From NCBI GenBank assembly GCA_937132065.1, contig CAKZNT010000052.1, positions 59,489 to 123,488 of the forward strand: a DNA stretch of 64,000 bases, read 5' to 3'. Below the pieces are notes generated by a model that did not search any database, was not told the origin of the DNA, and saw only the letters and a list, made by a program, of their open reading frames with translations. The DNA is from an uncultured Loktanella sp. (GTDB lineage: Bacteria > Pseudomonadota > Alphaproteobacteria > Rhodobacterales > Rhodobacteraceae). The position numbers and the translations under genes are program-made. Numbering within the stretch: the first letter of the stretch is position 1; each line of letters begins with the position of its first letter. Of the stretch, positions 18,578 to 27,131 are shown piece after piece.

Positions 18578-19231
18578 TTAGAGCGAGAATGCAGCTTCTT
18601 TTTCAAAGCCTGGCAGCACTGGCGCGCCAGCGTTAAACGAGAACCGCCAGTTTACGTGGCCATCAATCTTGTGACCAATCCGAACGACCCCAAGCGCGCC
18701 TTCGGCAAAGATGCAAGCAATCCGCCCCCCGTCGCGCAATTGCGCGATAATCGCGTCAGGCACGTCCACGACCGCACCCTGAATCGTGATGATGTCATAA
18801 GGCGCGGATTTTGCTGCGCCTTCTGCGAGCGCCCCTTGCAAGACAGCCGCGTTGTCGATGCCATGCTCGGAAAGGTTGTTTTGCGCTTGTGTTGCCTGAT
18901 CCGCGTCGTCTTCTACGGCAACAACAAATTCGCACATTTTGGCAAGAACCGCTGTCGAATAGCCAAGGCCACAACCGATATCCAGCGCCACATGCTGTGG
19001 TTCAATCGCCAATCCATCAAGCATTTTTGCCAATGTCCGCGGCTCTAGCACAACGCGGTTCGCGCCAAGCTGGACGTTTTCACCGACATAAGCCGCTTCG
19101 CGCAATGCGTCAGGCACGTAGGCCTCGCGCGGCACGGTAAGCATCGCGTCGATGATCGGGAATTTGGTTACATCTGACGGGCGAACTTGGGTATCAACCA
19201 TCATAGTGCGGCGGGCTTTATAATCGGTCAC
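18578..19231 (-). CDS. pcm: Protein-L-isoaspartate O-methyltransferase
   Basis: 217 residues. A PCMT-type SAM methyltransferase: MVDTQVRPSDVT at the start, the family segment RVVLEPRTLAKMLDGL, and the SAM-binding VALDIGCGLGYSTAVLA with the acidic residue VAVEDD. It methylates isoaspartyl residues in damaged proteins. First gene of the pcm-tolC-PopZ-like unit, a common alphaproteobacterial order. The upstream region also carries tRNA-Cys on the opposite strand. Confidence 0.92.
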   Translation of the reverse strand: MTDYKARRTMMVDTQVRPSDVTKFPIIDAMLTVPREAYVPDALREAAYVGENVQLGANRVVLEPRTLAKMLDGLAIEPQHVALDIGCGLGYSTAVLAKMCEFVVAVEDDADQATQAQNNLSEHGIDNAAVLQGALAEGAAKSAPYDIITIQGAVVDVPDAIIAQLRDGGRIACIFAEGALGVVRIGHKIDGHVNWRFSFNAGAPVLPGFEKEAAFSL

Positions 19232-19362
19232 GCGCTAAACTCTCTTTGGGTCCAGAATCCATATGCCGCTTGATGACATATCTCAGCCCGATCAGCAACG
19301 CCACATTGGGGACGATTGGCATCTTGCGCCCTCACAATGCTTGGTATATCCCGCCCCCTGAA

Positions 19363-19436
19363 GGCGAGTGGGCAGGTAGGTTATGCAGCGGATTGCAAAT
19401 CCGTGTAGACCGGTTCGATTCCGGTACTCGCCTCCA
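19363..19436 (+). tRNA. tRNA-Cys (anticodon GCA)
   Basis: A 74-nt cloverleaf. Acceptor GGCGAGT (19363-19369) pairs with ACTCGCC (19426-19432), followed by discriminator T and an encoded CCA. The anticodon loop is ATTGCAAAT with GCA at 19395-19397. The T-arm has the standard GGTTCGATTCC. All arms are complete. It decodes UGC/UGU. Confidence 0.97.
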
Positions 19437-19501
19437 TCTCCCTCCTGCCAAACAAATTTCACTAACCGTTAGACTGGTTTGTTACTTTTCGCCTGTGATT
19501 T

Positions 19502-19531
19502 GCGTGCACCGCGCGTGCACTATGCGTGCAC
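19502..19531. repeat. Three GCGTGCAC repeats at 11-bp spacing
   Basis: GCGTGCAC occurs at 19502-19509, 19513-19520 and 19524-19531, each containing the palindrome GTGCAC. The stretch lies between tRNA-Cys and the end of the AraC gene. The regular 11-bp period is close to one DNA turn. No integrase is nearby. Role unknown. Confidence 0.5.
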
Positions 19532-19545
19532 TGGCTCGACAGGTT

Positions 19546-20379
19546 TCAGAACCTTTCGCCCAAGAGCCGATAGCACCAGAACGATTCTTCGGTTGCGATT
19601 TTCTGGTTCAGGGTGACGGGCGAAAAGCCTGTGGCACGTTTGAGCGCGCGGCCCATATGCGACTGATCGGCAAAACCCGCCTCAACCGCGATTTCGGCAG
19701 GCGAGGCGTCTGGATCTGTGGCATTGATCCGATGCAGATCCTCGACCTTGGCGAAAAACTCGATTGTTTGTCGGTTAAGCCCCGTCCACCTTTGCAGCCG
19801 CCGTTGCGCAGATCGCAGACCGCGCCCTGCCCCCGTTTGCACAAGCTGGCCCATCAAGTGATAGGTCCAGTCCTTGAGGCGATCCGAACCGACCCAGTCG
19901 GGCGGGTGATCCGCGCAATGGCGTTGCGCCCAGATGGTTTCAAGGCCTTGCCAAACCACGGGCCAAGCCTGCGAGAGAGGTTGTGACGCGAGTGTCGAAA
20001 GCCCGTCCACGACGTTTGCAGGTGGCGTGCCGTCCAGCTTTCCGCCCAATTGCTGCCAAGCGTCAGGAAAGAACGCGATGGTTGTGGCCAGCACTGGCCC
20101 CGCGCTCCAACTCATCTGAGGACAAGGCTGTGGCGGCAAAACCAGCAACTTTGGGGCCACGGGCAATATGCGCAGCGCCTCAAGGCTGAGAATTTTCGGC
20201 GCAACCCGCAGCTCGCCTTCCAAGACGACAGTGATCGTAAAAAGCGGCGAGGCTGGAAAGTAGTTGACCCGATCCGCATCCGAGAGCTGCACGCCCCGCG
20301 TATCACGCAGAACGCAGCCAGCCACACAACTCGCCAGCGCCTTGGGTGGGCGGATCAATTGGCTATGGGGCTGCTTCAA
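19546..20379 (-). CDS. AraC-family transcriptional regulator
   Basis: 277 residues. The C-terminal AraC double helix-turn-helix is visible in SPAEIAVEAGFADQSHMGRALKRATGFSP. The N-terminal part is a DUF6597-like effector region (VNYFPASPLFTITVVLEGEL). The start is a TTG at 20379 with GGAAAG just upstream; no in-frame ATG exists before residue ~90 and a stop lies 11 codons upstream. It is divergent from the cytochrome P450, 144 bp apart, so it is the likely regulator of that gene. Confidence 0.8.
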   Translation of the reverse strand: MKQPHSQLIRPPKALASCVAGCVLRDTRGVQLSDADRVNYFPASPLFTITVVLEGELRVAPKILSLEALRILPVAPKLLVLPPQPCPQMSWSAGPVLATTIAFFPDAWQQLGGKLDGTPPANVVDGLSTLASQPLSQAWPVVWQGLETIWAQRHCADHPPDWVGSDRLKDWTYHLMGQLVQTGAGRGLRSAQRRLQRWTGLNRQTIEFFAKVEDLHRINATDPDASPAEIAVEAGFADQSHMGRALKRATGFSPVTLNQKIATEESFWCYRLLGERF

Positions 20380-20523
20380 AACACTTTCCCGAATTGTGAC
20401 GCCATCATTCTATAGACCGCGCCAAGGCTGTGGCACGTCTTCCTTTGTATAGAACGTGAAAGGGCGACCAGATGTCAAACACAACCCCTGTCAATCGGCC
20501 CATCGTAAAGGCGGTTTTGAAAT

Positions 20524-21849
20524 ATGCCCTTTAATATCTTGAACGGAAAAGAATTTTATCGCCCGCTTGCGCCATTCTTGCGGGAATTGCCCACCGACTA
20601 CATTGGCACAATGGCAAAGGTCCAAGCCCGCCACGGTGATCTTGTGCATTGGCGCAACTTTGGCGGCATGATGAACTTTGCATTTATCAGCGACCCGCAG
20701 GTCAACAGAGAGCTGTTTGTGCGCAACATCGACGCGCTGGCAAAGTCGCCTTCTCAAATTCAGACGTTTCTATATGCGGCGGGCGAAACTGTCGCGACCG
20801 CGCACGGGGACGACTGGCGCAAGAAACGCAAGGAAGCCAACAGCCTGTTTTCGCGCAGCGCCGTTGAAGCGTCATGTGCGGGGCAAGTTGCCGTCACCAA
20901 GGCATATATCTCCCGACTTGACCCCACGCCGCAAGATGCCCTGACGGTGGCCAAGCGAATGGCCGCTTTGACCGCTAGCCGTGGAATACTGGGCCGCGAA
21001 ATTTCGCTGGACGAGGCCGACATTCAAATTGCGTTTAGCAAGGCCGCAGCAGAGCGGTTCAACGCAGAATCCGCGCAATTATTTGCTCGCCCCGATTGGA
21101 TGCAAGCCCCCAAGCGCCGCGCGCTGACCCGCTGCAAAAACGAGGTGTTCCCGATTGTGCGCCAAGCGATAGACGCGCTACGCAACACAAACACCCCCAA
21201 TGACGGGTTGATGAATCACTATGTTAACGGAACATTTGTGACCTCAAGCGATGCAGAAATGCAGTCCATTCTGGTTGGATTGCTGATGGGCGCGCAGGAT
21301 AATATAGCGGCGGCTGCCGCATGGATTTTTGCCTTTCTTGCCCAACATCCCGACCTGCAACGTGACATCCACTCGCAGGTCAAAAGTATCGGGTCGCAAG
21401 CTGATGATCTTAATAGCTGCGCCATTGTGCGCGCAACCGTCCTAGAGGTCTTGCGGATACGTCCACCCGCCCCCGCCAATCAGCCGCGCAGGCTCACCAA
21501 GCCGATCGCGGTGGCGGGGCATCGTCTTCCCAAGGGAACTTATGTTTTCAATTCGTTTTACAATATGCACCATAATGCCGCTGATTTTGCGCAGCCCGAG
21601 CGATTTGACCCGACGCGGTTTCTGGACGGAACTCTTGAGCGCTCGCCCAGCTTTACGCCGTTTGGCCACGGCCCGCGAAACTGCGTGGCGCAAGGCATGG
21701 CCGTCCAGCAGTTAATGGCGATTATCGTCGGAACCCTGCAAGGCCACAGGATCATCAGTCAGCAAGCAGCGCTGCCCGAAACGACCCAAAAGCCGTTTCT
21801 TGTGCCTGCCCCGTTCAAGGTTACCTTTGAAAAATGCGCAAGTCCTTGA
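20524..21849 (+). CDS. Cytochrome P450
   Basis: 441 residues, soluble. The heme-binding loop is FTPFGHGPRNCVAQG with ligand Cys387; the residue two after Cys is Ala where Gly is usual. ExxR is E308-V-L-R311. The I-helix, normally A-G-x-D/E-T, reads G-A-Q-D-N (256-260), so the conserved Thr of the oxygen-activating acid-alcohol pair is replaced. No ferredoxin or reductase gene adjoins it. The substrate is unknown; the divergent AraC regulator suggests an inducible catabolic or detoxifying role. The end is 6 bp from the convergent 1009-residue gene. Confidence 0.9.
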   Translation: MPFNILNGKEFYRPLAPFLRELPTDYIGTMAKVQARHGDLVHWRNFGGMMNFAFISDPQVNRELFVRNIDALAKSPSQIQTFLYAAGETVATAHGDDWRKKRKEANSLFSRSAVEASCAGQVAVTKAYISRLDPTPQDALTVAKRMAALTASRGILGREISLDEADIQIAFSKAAAERFNAESAQLFARPDWMQAPKRRALTRCKNEVFPIVRQAIDALRNTNTPNDGLMNHYVNGTFVTSSDAEMQSILVGLLMGAQDNIAAAAAWIFAFLAQHPDLQRDIHSQVKSIGSQADDLNSCAIVRATVLEVLRIRPPAPANQPRRLTKPIAVAGHRLPKGTYVFNSFYNMHHNAADFAQPERFDPTRFLDGTLERSPSFTPFGHGPRNCVAQGMAVQQLMAIIVGTLQGHRIISQQAALPETTQKPFLVPAPFKVTFEKCASP

Positions 21850-21855
21850 TCCGTT

Positions 21856-24800
21856 TTATTGATTTGCGACCTCTGACAGGATTTGATCGAGCGTCAGCAG
21901 GATCATGTCAACGTCATCCGCTTCAATCGTCAGGGGGGATCTGATTTTAAGGATGTTGTCCTTTGGCCCTTCGCTGCCGATCAAAATGCGGTGGTCGCGC
22001 ATCCGGTTTTTGACATAGGCGCAAATCTCGGTGGCCTCGGACCCGTCGTGGTTAACCAGTTCAACCCCCAAGAAAAGCCCCATGCCGCGCACATCGCCAA
22101 TGCAGGGATGCTCTGTTTGCAGTGTGCGCAGCCCCGCAAGCAACTGGCCCCCGACAACCCGTGCGTTTTCTTGCAAGCCCTCGTCGTCAACGATGTCCAG
22201 CACCGTTTTGCCGACCCTGCACGACAGGGTGGACCCGCCAAATGTAGAGAAGAACTCGATCCCGTTGTCAAAACTCTCGGCAATCGCCTTGGTTGTGACA
22301 AGCACCCCAAGCGGGTGGCCGTTGCCAATTGGCTTGCCCATTACGACGATATCGGGAACCCCGCCTTGGTGCTCGAAGCCAAAGTAAAAGTCGCCAAGCC
22401 GCCCGAGCCCTGTCTGCACCTCGTCGGCAATGCACAGCCCCCCCGCCGCGCGGATTTTGTCGTAGACTGCGGGCAGATACCCTTTGGGCGGAATAATCTG
22501 CCCGCCCACGGAAGGGAACGTTTCGGCGATGAACCCGGCAATGCCATGCCCCTTTTCCTGAAGGGCTTTGATTTTCGGATCAACGAGATCGGCAAATTTC
22601 TGCGCCCGATCAGGGTCGTCGCGGCCAAATGAGCCACGGTAGTCGTCTGCGACCTCGACCAGTTCAACCCAGTCTGCCTGCCCGACACCGCCCGGTTTGT
22701 TGAACTTGTAGGCAGAGATAGCAATCGCGCCGGTGGTGTTGCCATGGTAGCCGTGATCAGGCGTGATCATGCCCTTGGCCCCTGTATGCGCGCGCGCCAG
22801 TCGCAGGGCCAGTTCATTGGCTTCCGTGCCGGAATTCACAAAATAACATACCTCGAATTGCGCAGGGAGTTTCGAGAGCACCTTCTTGGCGAAGGCGGTT
22901 TGCGCGGGATGCAGGTAACGGGTGTTGGTATTCACCCGCTTCAACTGATCCGCAACAACAGCCTGAATGCGCGGATGGGCGTGCCCCACATGGGGGACGT
23001 TGTTATAGGCGTCCAGAAAAGGCCGCCCCCATTCGTCAAACAGGTGATGGCGCCAGCCGCGCATGAGCATCACAGGCGCATTATAGGTTAGGCTAAGGTT
23101 GCCGCCAAAATGCGCCTTTCGATCCGCAAGAACATCCGCGTTATCGGTCGGCACATAGTGCACCTTTTCATCCGGCAAGTTCAAAAGAGCCGCTGGATTT
23201 GGGCACATCCCGCGCCAGAGCACCATTTCATCGGGGTCGCCGACACCGGGCCAGTCAGCCGCGATGCCATCAAGCGAAAGCGCCAGCTGGAAGTGCACAT
23301 GTGGCGCCCAGCCCCCGTTCATGGTCGGATCACCAAGGTGGCAAAATTGTTCGCCCTTCTCGATGACTTGCCCCGGCTTGAGGTGATCAAGAAATGCAGG
23401 GTCCAAATGCCCGTAAAGCGTATAGAACGGATCGCCCTGCGGGGTTTGGTGGCGCAAGATGATCATGCCGCCATAGTCGAGATGCGCCGCGCGGTATTCC
23501 GCGATAAATACTTCGCCCCGCAATGGGGCAAACATGGGTGTGCCCGCTGGCGCGAAAACATCGACCCCGAGGTGCACGGTGCGTCGATCGCTTGCCTTCC
23601 AAGGGCCGTTGCGAAAAGCGTCCGCAGTGTAGATCAGCCGCGGCTCGTGGTAATAGCCAAGCCAGATACGCCCGCCATCCTCGAACTCCTCACCAATTCG
23701 CGCAGCCTCGTCTAGCGGCAAATCAAACGGATTTTGTGGCCATGTCGCATTCTCAACCGAGAGCGACCCCATCGGGGCATCGCCAATATCCTGCCCCATG
23801 AGCGGTGCAAACGCGCCGCGCTCTTGCGCGAGCCATGTCATCACGCGATCGGCGCCGTCACGCACGGGCCGCCCGCAGGCCGCACGCAAGCGCGCAGTCA
23901 CAAGCCCCGCATCAAGTGTCACCCCTTCAAGAAACCGCCACGCGGGCGCTTGCGAAATCGTGATGTAGGGATCGTCAGGGTTTTGGGCGGCCATTTGCGT
24001 GGAGTTCACCACACTGACCGCCAGCCGCATCCGCAATAGCGGCCAGATCATATCAATTTCGTGATCCGAAAGCGGGTTTACACGGTGATAGCCCGCCACG
24101 AGCGCGGCAAGCGCGGCCTCGGGTTTGCGGTGATCAAGAACGATGTAAGCCCCCGCAATCGCAAGGTCACAGATGCGCGGCGCAGCACACATATCGCCCA
24201 GATCAATTAGCCCTGATACGTGCCTTGGCGCGTTGAGTGTGCCCGCCACCATGATGTTATAGTCGTTTGCATCGTTATGGATTGCCTGCTTTGGCATCGC
24301 GTCGAGCGCGGGTTTAAGCGCGGCGAAATCATCGCAGATTTGCGAAAGGATCGCGCGACGGGCCGGATCAGCCACCTGCTCTAGCGCGCTGGTAATCCAC
24401 GCGGCCTGCATTAAATCCCACTTGAAGTCCCGTGCCAAACCCGCATGCGAAAAGTCGGCCAGCGCCTTTGCTGCGCCCCCAAGAACGCCGCCGACCTCGT
24501 CGATCAGGGCATCTGACTTGGGCTGCGCGGTCGCGTAGCATTGCCCCGCCACCTGATTGAGAACCCACACAAGGCGCGGTGTCCCTGTCTCGTCAGGAAG
24601 CGTCATCTGCGCGCGACCTTGCGCCGAGCGGATAACGCGCGGGCACGGCAATTGCGGTTGTTTTGCGGTGATATGTTCAAAGGCCTTCCCCTGCATATCC
24701 ACAAGCCACTGCGCACAATCCGCGCGCATAACTTTGAGGATATATCCTCTGTTATCAGCATCTTTCGCGAGGAAGTTAAGGTCGTATTCGCCGTCGAGCC

Positions 24801-24885
24801 GCACCAGATCGGCGTCGATATTCCAATGCACGCGCAGCGCCTCTTGCCAGTGCGCAGTCGTTTGATGTGTCGGTGTCGTATTCAT
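21856..24885 (-). CDS. Three-domain fusion: aminoglycoside-phosphotransferase-type kinase, LytM (M23) domain, class III phospho-lyase/aminotransferase
   Basis: 1009 residues, no signal peptide. Residues ~20-340 are a choline/hydroxylysine-kinase-like APH fold with the catalytic loop HNDANDYN (about 201) and metal motif LIDLGD. Residues ~400-560 form an M23 peptidase fold with HLGVD (about 437), YGHLDP and HVHF (about 528), so all zinc ligands are present. Residues ~590-1009 form a class III PLP enzyme with the lysine in VVMGKPIGNG. In animals, hydroxylysine kinase and the AGXT2L phospho-lyases act in sequence on hydroxylysine or phosphoethanolamine. A fused kinase and lyase therefore suggests phosphorylation of an amino alcohol followed by elimination. 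It is divergent from the hydroxyproline operon and shares an intergenic region with an operator. Confidence 0.85.
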   Translation of the reverse strand: MNTTPTHQTTAHWQEALRVHWNIDADLVRLDGEYDLNFLAKDADNRGYILKVMRADCAQWLVDMQGKAFEHITAKQPQLPCPRVIRSAQGRAQMTLPDETGTPRLVWVLNQVAGQCYATAQPKSDALIDEVGGVLGGAAKALADFSHAGLARDFKWDLMQAAWITSALEQVADPARRAILSQICDDFAALKPALDAMPKQAIHNDANDYNIMVAGTLNAPRHVSGLIDLGDMCAAPRICDLAIAGAYIVLDHRKPEAALAALVAGYHRVNPLSDHEIDMIWPLLRMRLAVSVVNSTQMAAQNPDDPYITISQAPAWRFLEGVTLDAGLVTARLRAACGRPVRDGADRVMTWLAQERGAFAPLMGQDIGDAPMGSLSVENATWPQNPFDLPLDEAARIGEEFEDGGRIWLGYYHEPRLIYTADAFRNGPWKASDRRTVHLGVDVFAPAGTPMFAPLRGEVFIAEYRAAHLDYGGMIILRHQTPQGDPFYTLYGHLDPAFLDHLKPGQVIEKGEQFCHLGDPTMNGGWAPHVHFQLALSLDGIAADWPGVGDPDEMVLWRGMCPNPAALLNLPDEKVHYVPTDNADVLADRKAHFGGNLSLTYNAPVMLMRGWRHHLFDEWGRPFLDAYNNVPHVGHAHPRIQAVVADQLKRVNTNTRYLHPAQTAFAKKVLSKLPAQFEVCYFVNSGTEANELALRLARAHTGAKGMITPDHGYHGNTTGAIAISAYKFNKPGGVGQADWVELVEVADDYRGSFGRDDPDRAQKFADLVDPKIKALQEKGHGIAGFIAETFPSVGGQIIPPKGYLPAVYDKIRAAGGLCIADEVQTGLGRLGDFYFGFEHQGGVPDIVVMGKPIGNGHPLGVLVTTKAIAESFDNGIEFFSTFGGSTLSCRVGKTVLDIVDDEGLQENARVVGGQLLAGLRTLQTEHPCIGDVRGMGLFLGVELVNHDGSEATEICAYVKNRMRDHRILIGSEGPKDNILKIRSPLTIEADDVDMILLTLDQILSEVANQ

Positions 24886-25043
24886 AATCTTTTGCCCATT
24901 CGCCAGTCAGCTTTGCCATTGTGATGATCGTGCAAACCCTCTGCGTCAAGAATGTATCCAAAAACTTTCACGCTGCCCCCGCCGATATGGCCGCTATCTT
25001 CCCTGCCCGTCACTGGCATCGCTTGATTGGAAAAATGTTTACA

Positions 25044-25060
25044 ATGGATATTGTATCCAT
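25044..25060. promoter_or_regulatory. Palindromic operator upstream of the hydroxyproline operon
   Basis: ATGGATA-TTG-TATCCAT, perfect 7-bp arms, 108 bp before the start at 25169. A half-copy (TGTATCCAAAAA, 24953-24964) lies nearer the divergent fusion gene. The same palindrome core returns at 32189-32203 and, imperfectly, at 31429-31443, so it is the probable site of the GntR regulator encoded at 31472. The rest of 24886-25168 shows no gene. Confidence 0.72.
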
Positions 25061-25168
25061 TATCCGTAATCACAGAATTAACATGGATGCCCGAGGATTC
25101 GCACCTTTCTCGCGGCCCGCCCTAACCACATCGCGACCCGATATCCCTACCCCGCAAAGGAACGAAAA

Positions 25169-26128
25169 ATGGCTACCAATATTTTCACAGGCACAATGCC
25201 CGCCCTCATGACCCCCTGTAAGGCCGACCGCACGCCCGACTTTGATGCGCTCGTCAAAAAGGGCCAAGAGATGATGTCCGCTGGCATGTCTGCCGTGGTT
25301 TATTGCGGGTCGATGGGGGATTGGCCCTTGCTGACGGACGCCGAGCGGATGGAGGGCGTAGAGCGCCTCGTGACCGCAGGCGTGCCTGTTGTTGTCGGCA
25401 CGGGTGCGATCAACTCCAAGTCCGCAGTCGCCCACGCCGCCCACGCCCAAAAGGTCGGGGCGGTTGGCTTGATGGTCATCCCGCGCGTTCTGTCGCGGGG
25501 CGCATCCCCCGCCGCCCAAAAGAACCACTTCAAGGCCATTTTGAGCGCCGCCCCTGATGTGCCTGCGATCATTTATAACAGCCCTGTTTACGGCTTTGCC
25601 ACGCGCGCCGATCTATTCTTTGCCCTGCGCGCCGAACACCCCAACCTGATCGGCTTCAAGGAATTTGGTGGCGCGGCGGACCTTAGCTATGCCGCCGAGC
25701 ATATCACCAGTCAGGATGACGCGGTCACGCTGATGGTCGGGGTCGATACCCAAGTTGTGCATGGTTTCGTGAAGGCCGGCGCGACAGGCTCGATCACAGG
25801 GATCGGCACGGCGCTTCCCAAAGAGGCGTTGTTGCTTGCCGCGCTTGCCAAGAAGGCGGCAGCAGGTCACGCAGCCGCCCGCCAGCGCGCGCTGGAACTG
25901 GAAGAGGCGTTCACCGTGCTCGCTACCTTTGACGAGGGCACTGATCTGGTCTTGTTTTACAAGTATCTGCTCGTGCTGAACGGCGAGGAAGAATACCGCC
26001 TGCACTTTAACGAAACCGATGCCCTGAGCGAGGCCCAGCGCAAATATTGCGAACAGCAATACGCACAGTTTCGCGCTTGGTTTGCGGATTGGTCCACACA
26101 GGGCGGGATCATCGCTGAATGCATGTGA
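25169..26128 (+). CDS. hypD: DHDPS-family deaminase, 1-pyrroline-4-hydroxy-2-carboxylate deaminase
   Basis: 319-residue TIM-barrel lyase of the dihydrodipicolinate synthase family. The Schiff-base lysine is Lys164 in LIGFKEFGG, and IIYNSPVYG carries the family Tyr. In hydroxyproline degraders the enzyme of this type converts 1-pyrroline-4-hydroxy-2-carboxylate to 2-oxoglutarate semialdehyde and ammonia. The specific call rests on context: the next gene is the epimerase, and oxidase, dehydrogenase and transporter follow. AAAGGA precedes the ATG. It overlaps the epimerase by 10 bp. Confidence 0.85.
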   Translation: MATNIFTGTMPALMTPCKADRTPDFDALVKKGQEMMSAGMSAVVYCGSMGDWPLLTDAERMEGVERLVTAGVPVVVGTGAINSKSAVAHAAHAQKVGAVGLMVIPRVLSRGASPAAQKNHFKAILSAAPDVPAIIYNSPVYGFATRADLFFALRAEHPNLIGFKEFGGAADLSYAAEHITSQDDAVTLMVGVDTQVVHGFVKAGATGSITGIGTALPKEALLLAALAKKAAAGHAAARQRALELEEAFTVLATFDEGTDLVLFYKYLLVLNGEEEYRLHFNETDALSEAQRKYCEQQYAQFRAWFADWSTQGGIIAECM

Positions 26129-27069
26129 TCGACAGCCATACAGGCGGAGAGCCCACACGGGTGATCCTGAGTGGTGGTCCCGACCTAGGGTCGGGGCCGC
26201 TGGCCGAACGGGCGCGCCGTTTGGCAGATGATCACGCGGCATTCAGCCAAGCGGTCATGCGCGAGCCGCGCGGGCAACCCGCGATGGTTGGTGCGTTGCT
26301 CGTTGCGCCAGTGGATGCGACATGCGTCACAGGTGTGATCTACTTTGATGCCGACGCGGTGCTTGGAATGTGCGGGCACGGGACGATCGGGCTGGCTGTC
26401 ACACTGGCCCATCTGGGCCGTATCGGGCTAGGAACGCACCGCATCGAAACGCCCGCAGGTGTTGTGACGGTCCACCTAAGCGATGCAAATACGGTCACCG
26501 TCACCAATGTCGAAAGCCGCCGCGTGCGGCAAGGCGTTTCGCTGAATGTCGCGGGCTATGAGAAGATCACAGGTGATCTCGCTTATGGCGGCAACTGGTT
26601 CTTTATCGTCGATCCAAGCCCGATCCCTGTCGCCCCCCACAATATTGACCGCCTGACTGCACTGGCGATTGCGATCCGCAAGGCGGCAATTGCCGCTGGT
26701 GTTTGCGGCGAAAACGGCGAGAACGTCGATCATGTCATCTTGCAAGATGCATCGCCCGACCCGCGCATTCACAGCCGCAACTTTGTTCTTTGCCCCGATA
26801 ACACCTATGACCGCTCACCTTGCGGCACGGGAAGTTCGGCGCGGCTGGCCTGCCTCGCCCTAGACGGAAAACTGGCCGAACATACTGAAATCATACAGGA
26901 AAGCGTGATCGGCAGTCCGTTTCGGCTTTCTTACAGCAAGGGCGCCAATGGCGGCGTCATTCCAAGCATCACATCACAAGCGTTTGTCACTGCGGCAAGC
27001 CATTTGATTTTCGCCGCGACCGATCCGTTCAAGAACGGCATCCCGCAAGCGGCCAACACCGGAGCTTAG
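26119..27069 (+). CDS. 4-hydroxyproline 2-epimerase (proline racemase family)
   Basis: 316 residues. Both catalytic cysteines are present: Cys85 in GMCGHGTIG and Cys235 in RSPCGTGSSA. The Cys/Cys pair marks racemases and epimerases, whereas trans-3-hydroxyproline dehydratases have Thr at the second place. The N-terminus HVIDSHTGGEPTRV is typical. It would interconvert trans-4-hydroxy-L-proline and cis-4-hydroxy-D-proline, the first step of the pathway. The start overlaps hypD by 10 bp, indicating coupling. Confidence 0.88.
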   Translation: MHVIDSHTGGEPTRVILSGGPDLGSGPLAERARRLADDHAAFSQAVMREPRGQPAMVGALLVAPVDATCVTGVIYFDADAVLGMCGHGTIGLAVTLAHLGRIGLGTHRIETPAGVVTVHLSDANTVTVTNVESRRVRQGVSLNVAGYEKITGDLAYGGNWFFIVDPSPIPVAPHNIDRLTALAIAIRKAAIAAGVCGENGENVDHVILQDASPDPRIHSRNFVLCPDNTYDRSPCGTGSSARLACLALDGKLAEHTEIIQESVIGSPFRLSYSKGANGGVIPSITSQAFVTAASHLIFAATDPFKNGIPQAANTGA

Positions 27070-27131
27070 GGAAACTGGGCCCATCACGCCCCTGCATGGC
27101 GGGGGACATCAATCAAAACCGGAGGAAGACA

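Noticed and set aside
19363..19545. Integration site of a mobile element at tRNA-Cys
   Set aside because: No integrase, no copy of the tRNA 3' end further on, and core genes continue on both sides.
26119..27069. trans-3-hydroxyproline dehydratase
   Set aside because: Both catalytic Cys are present; dehydratases have Thr at the second position.
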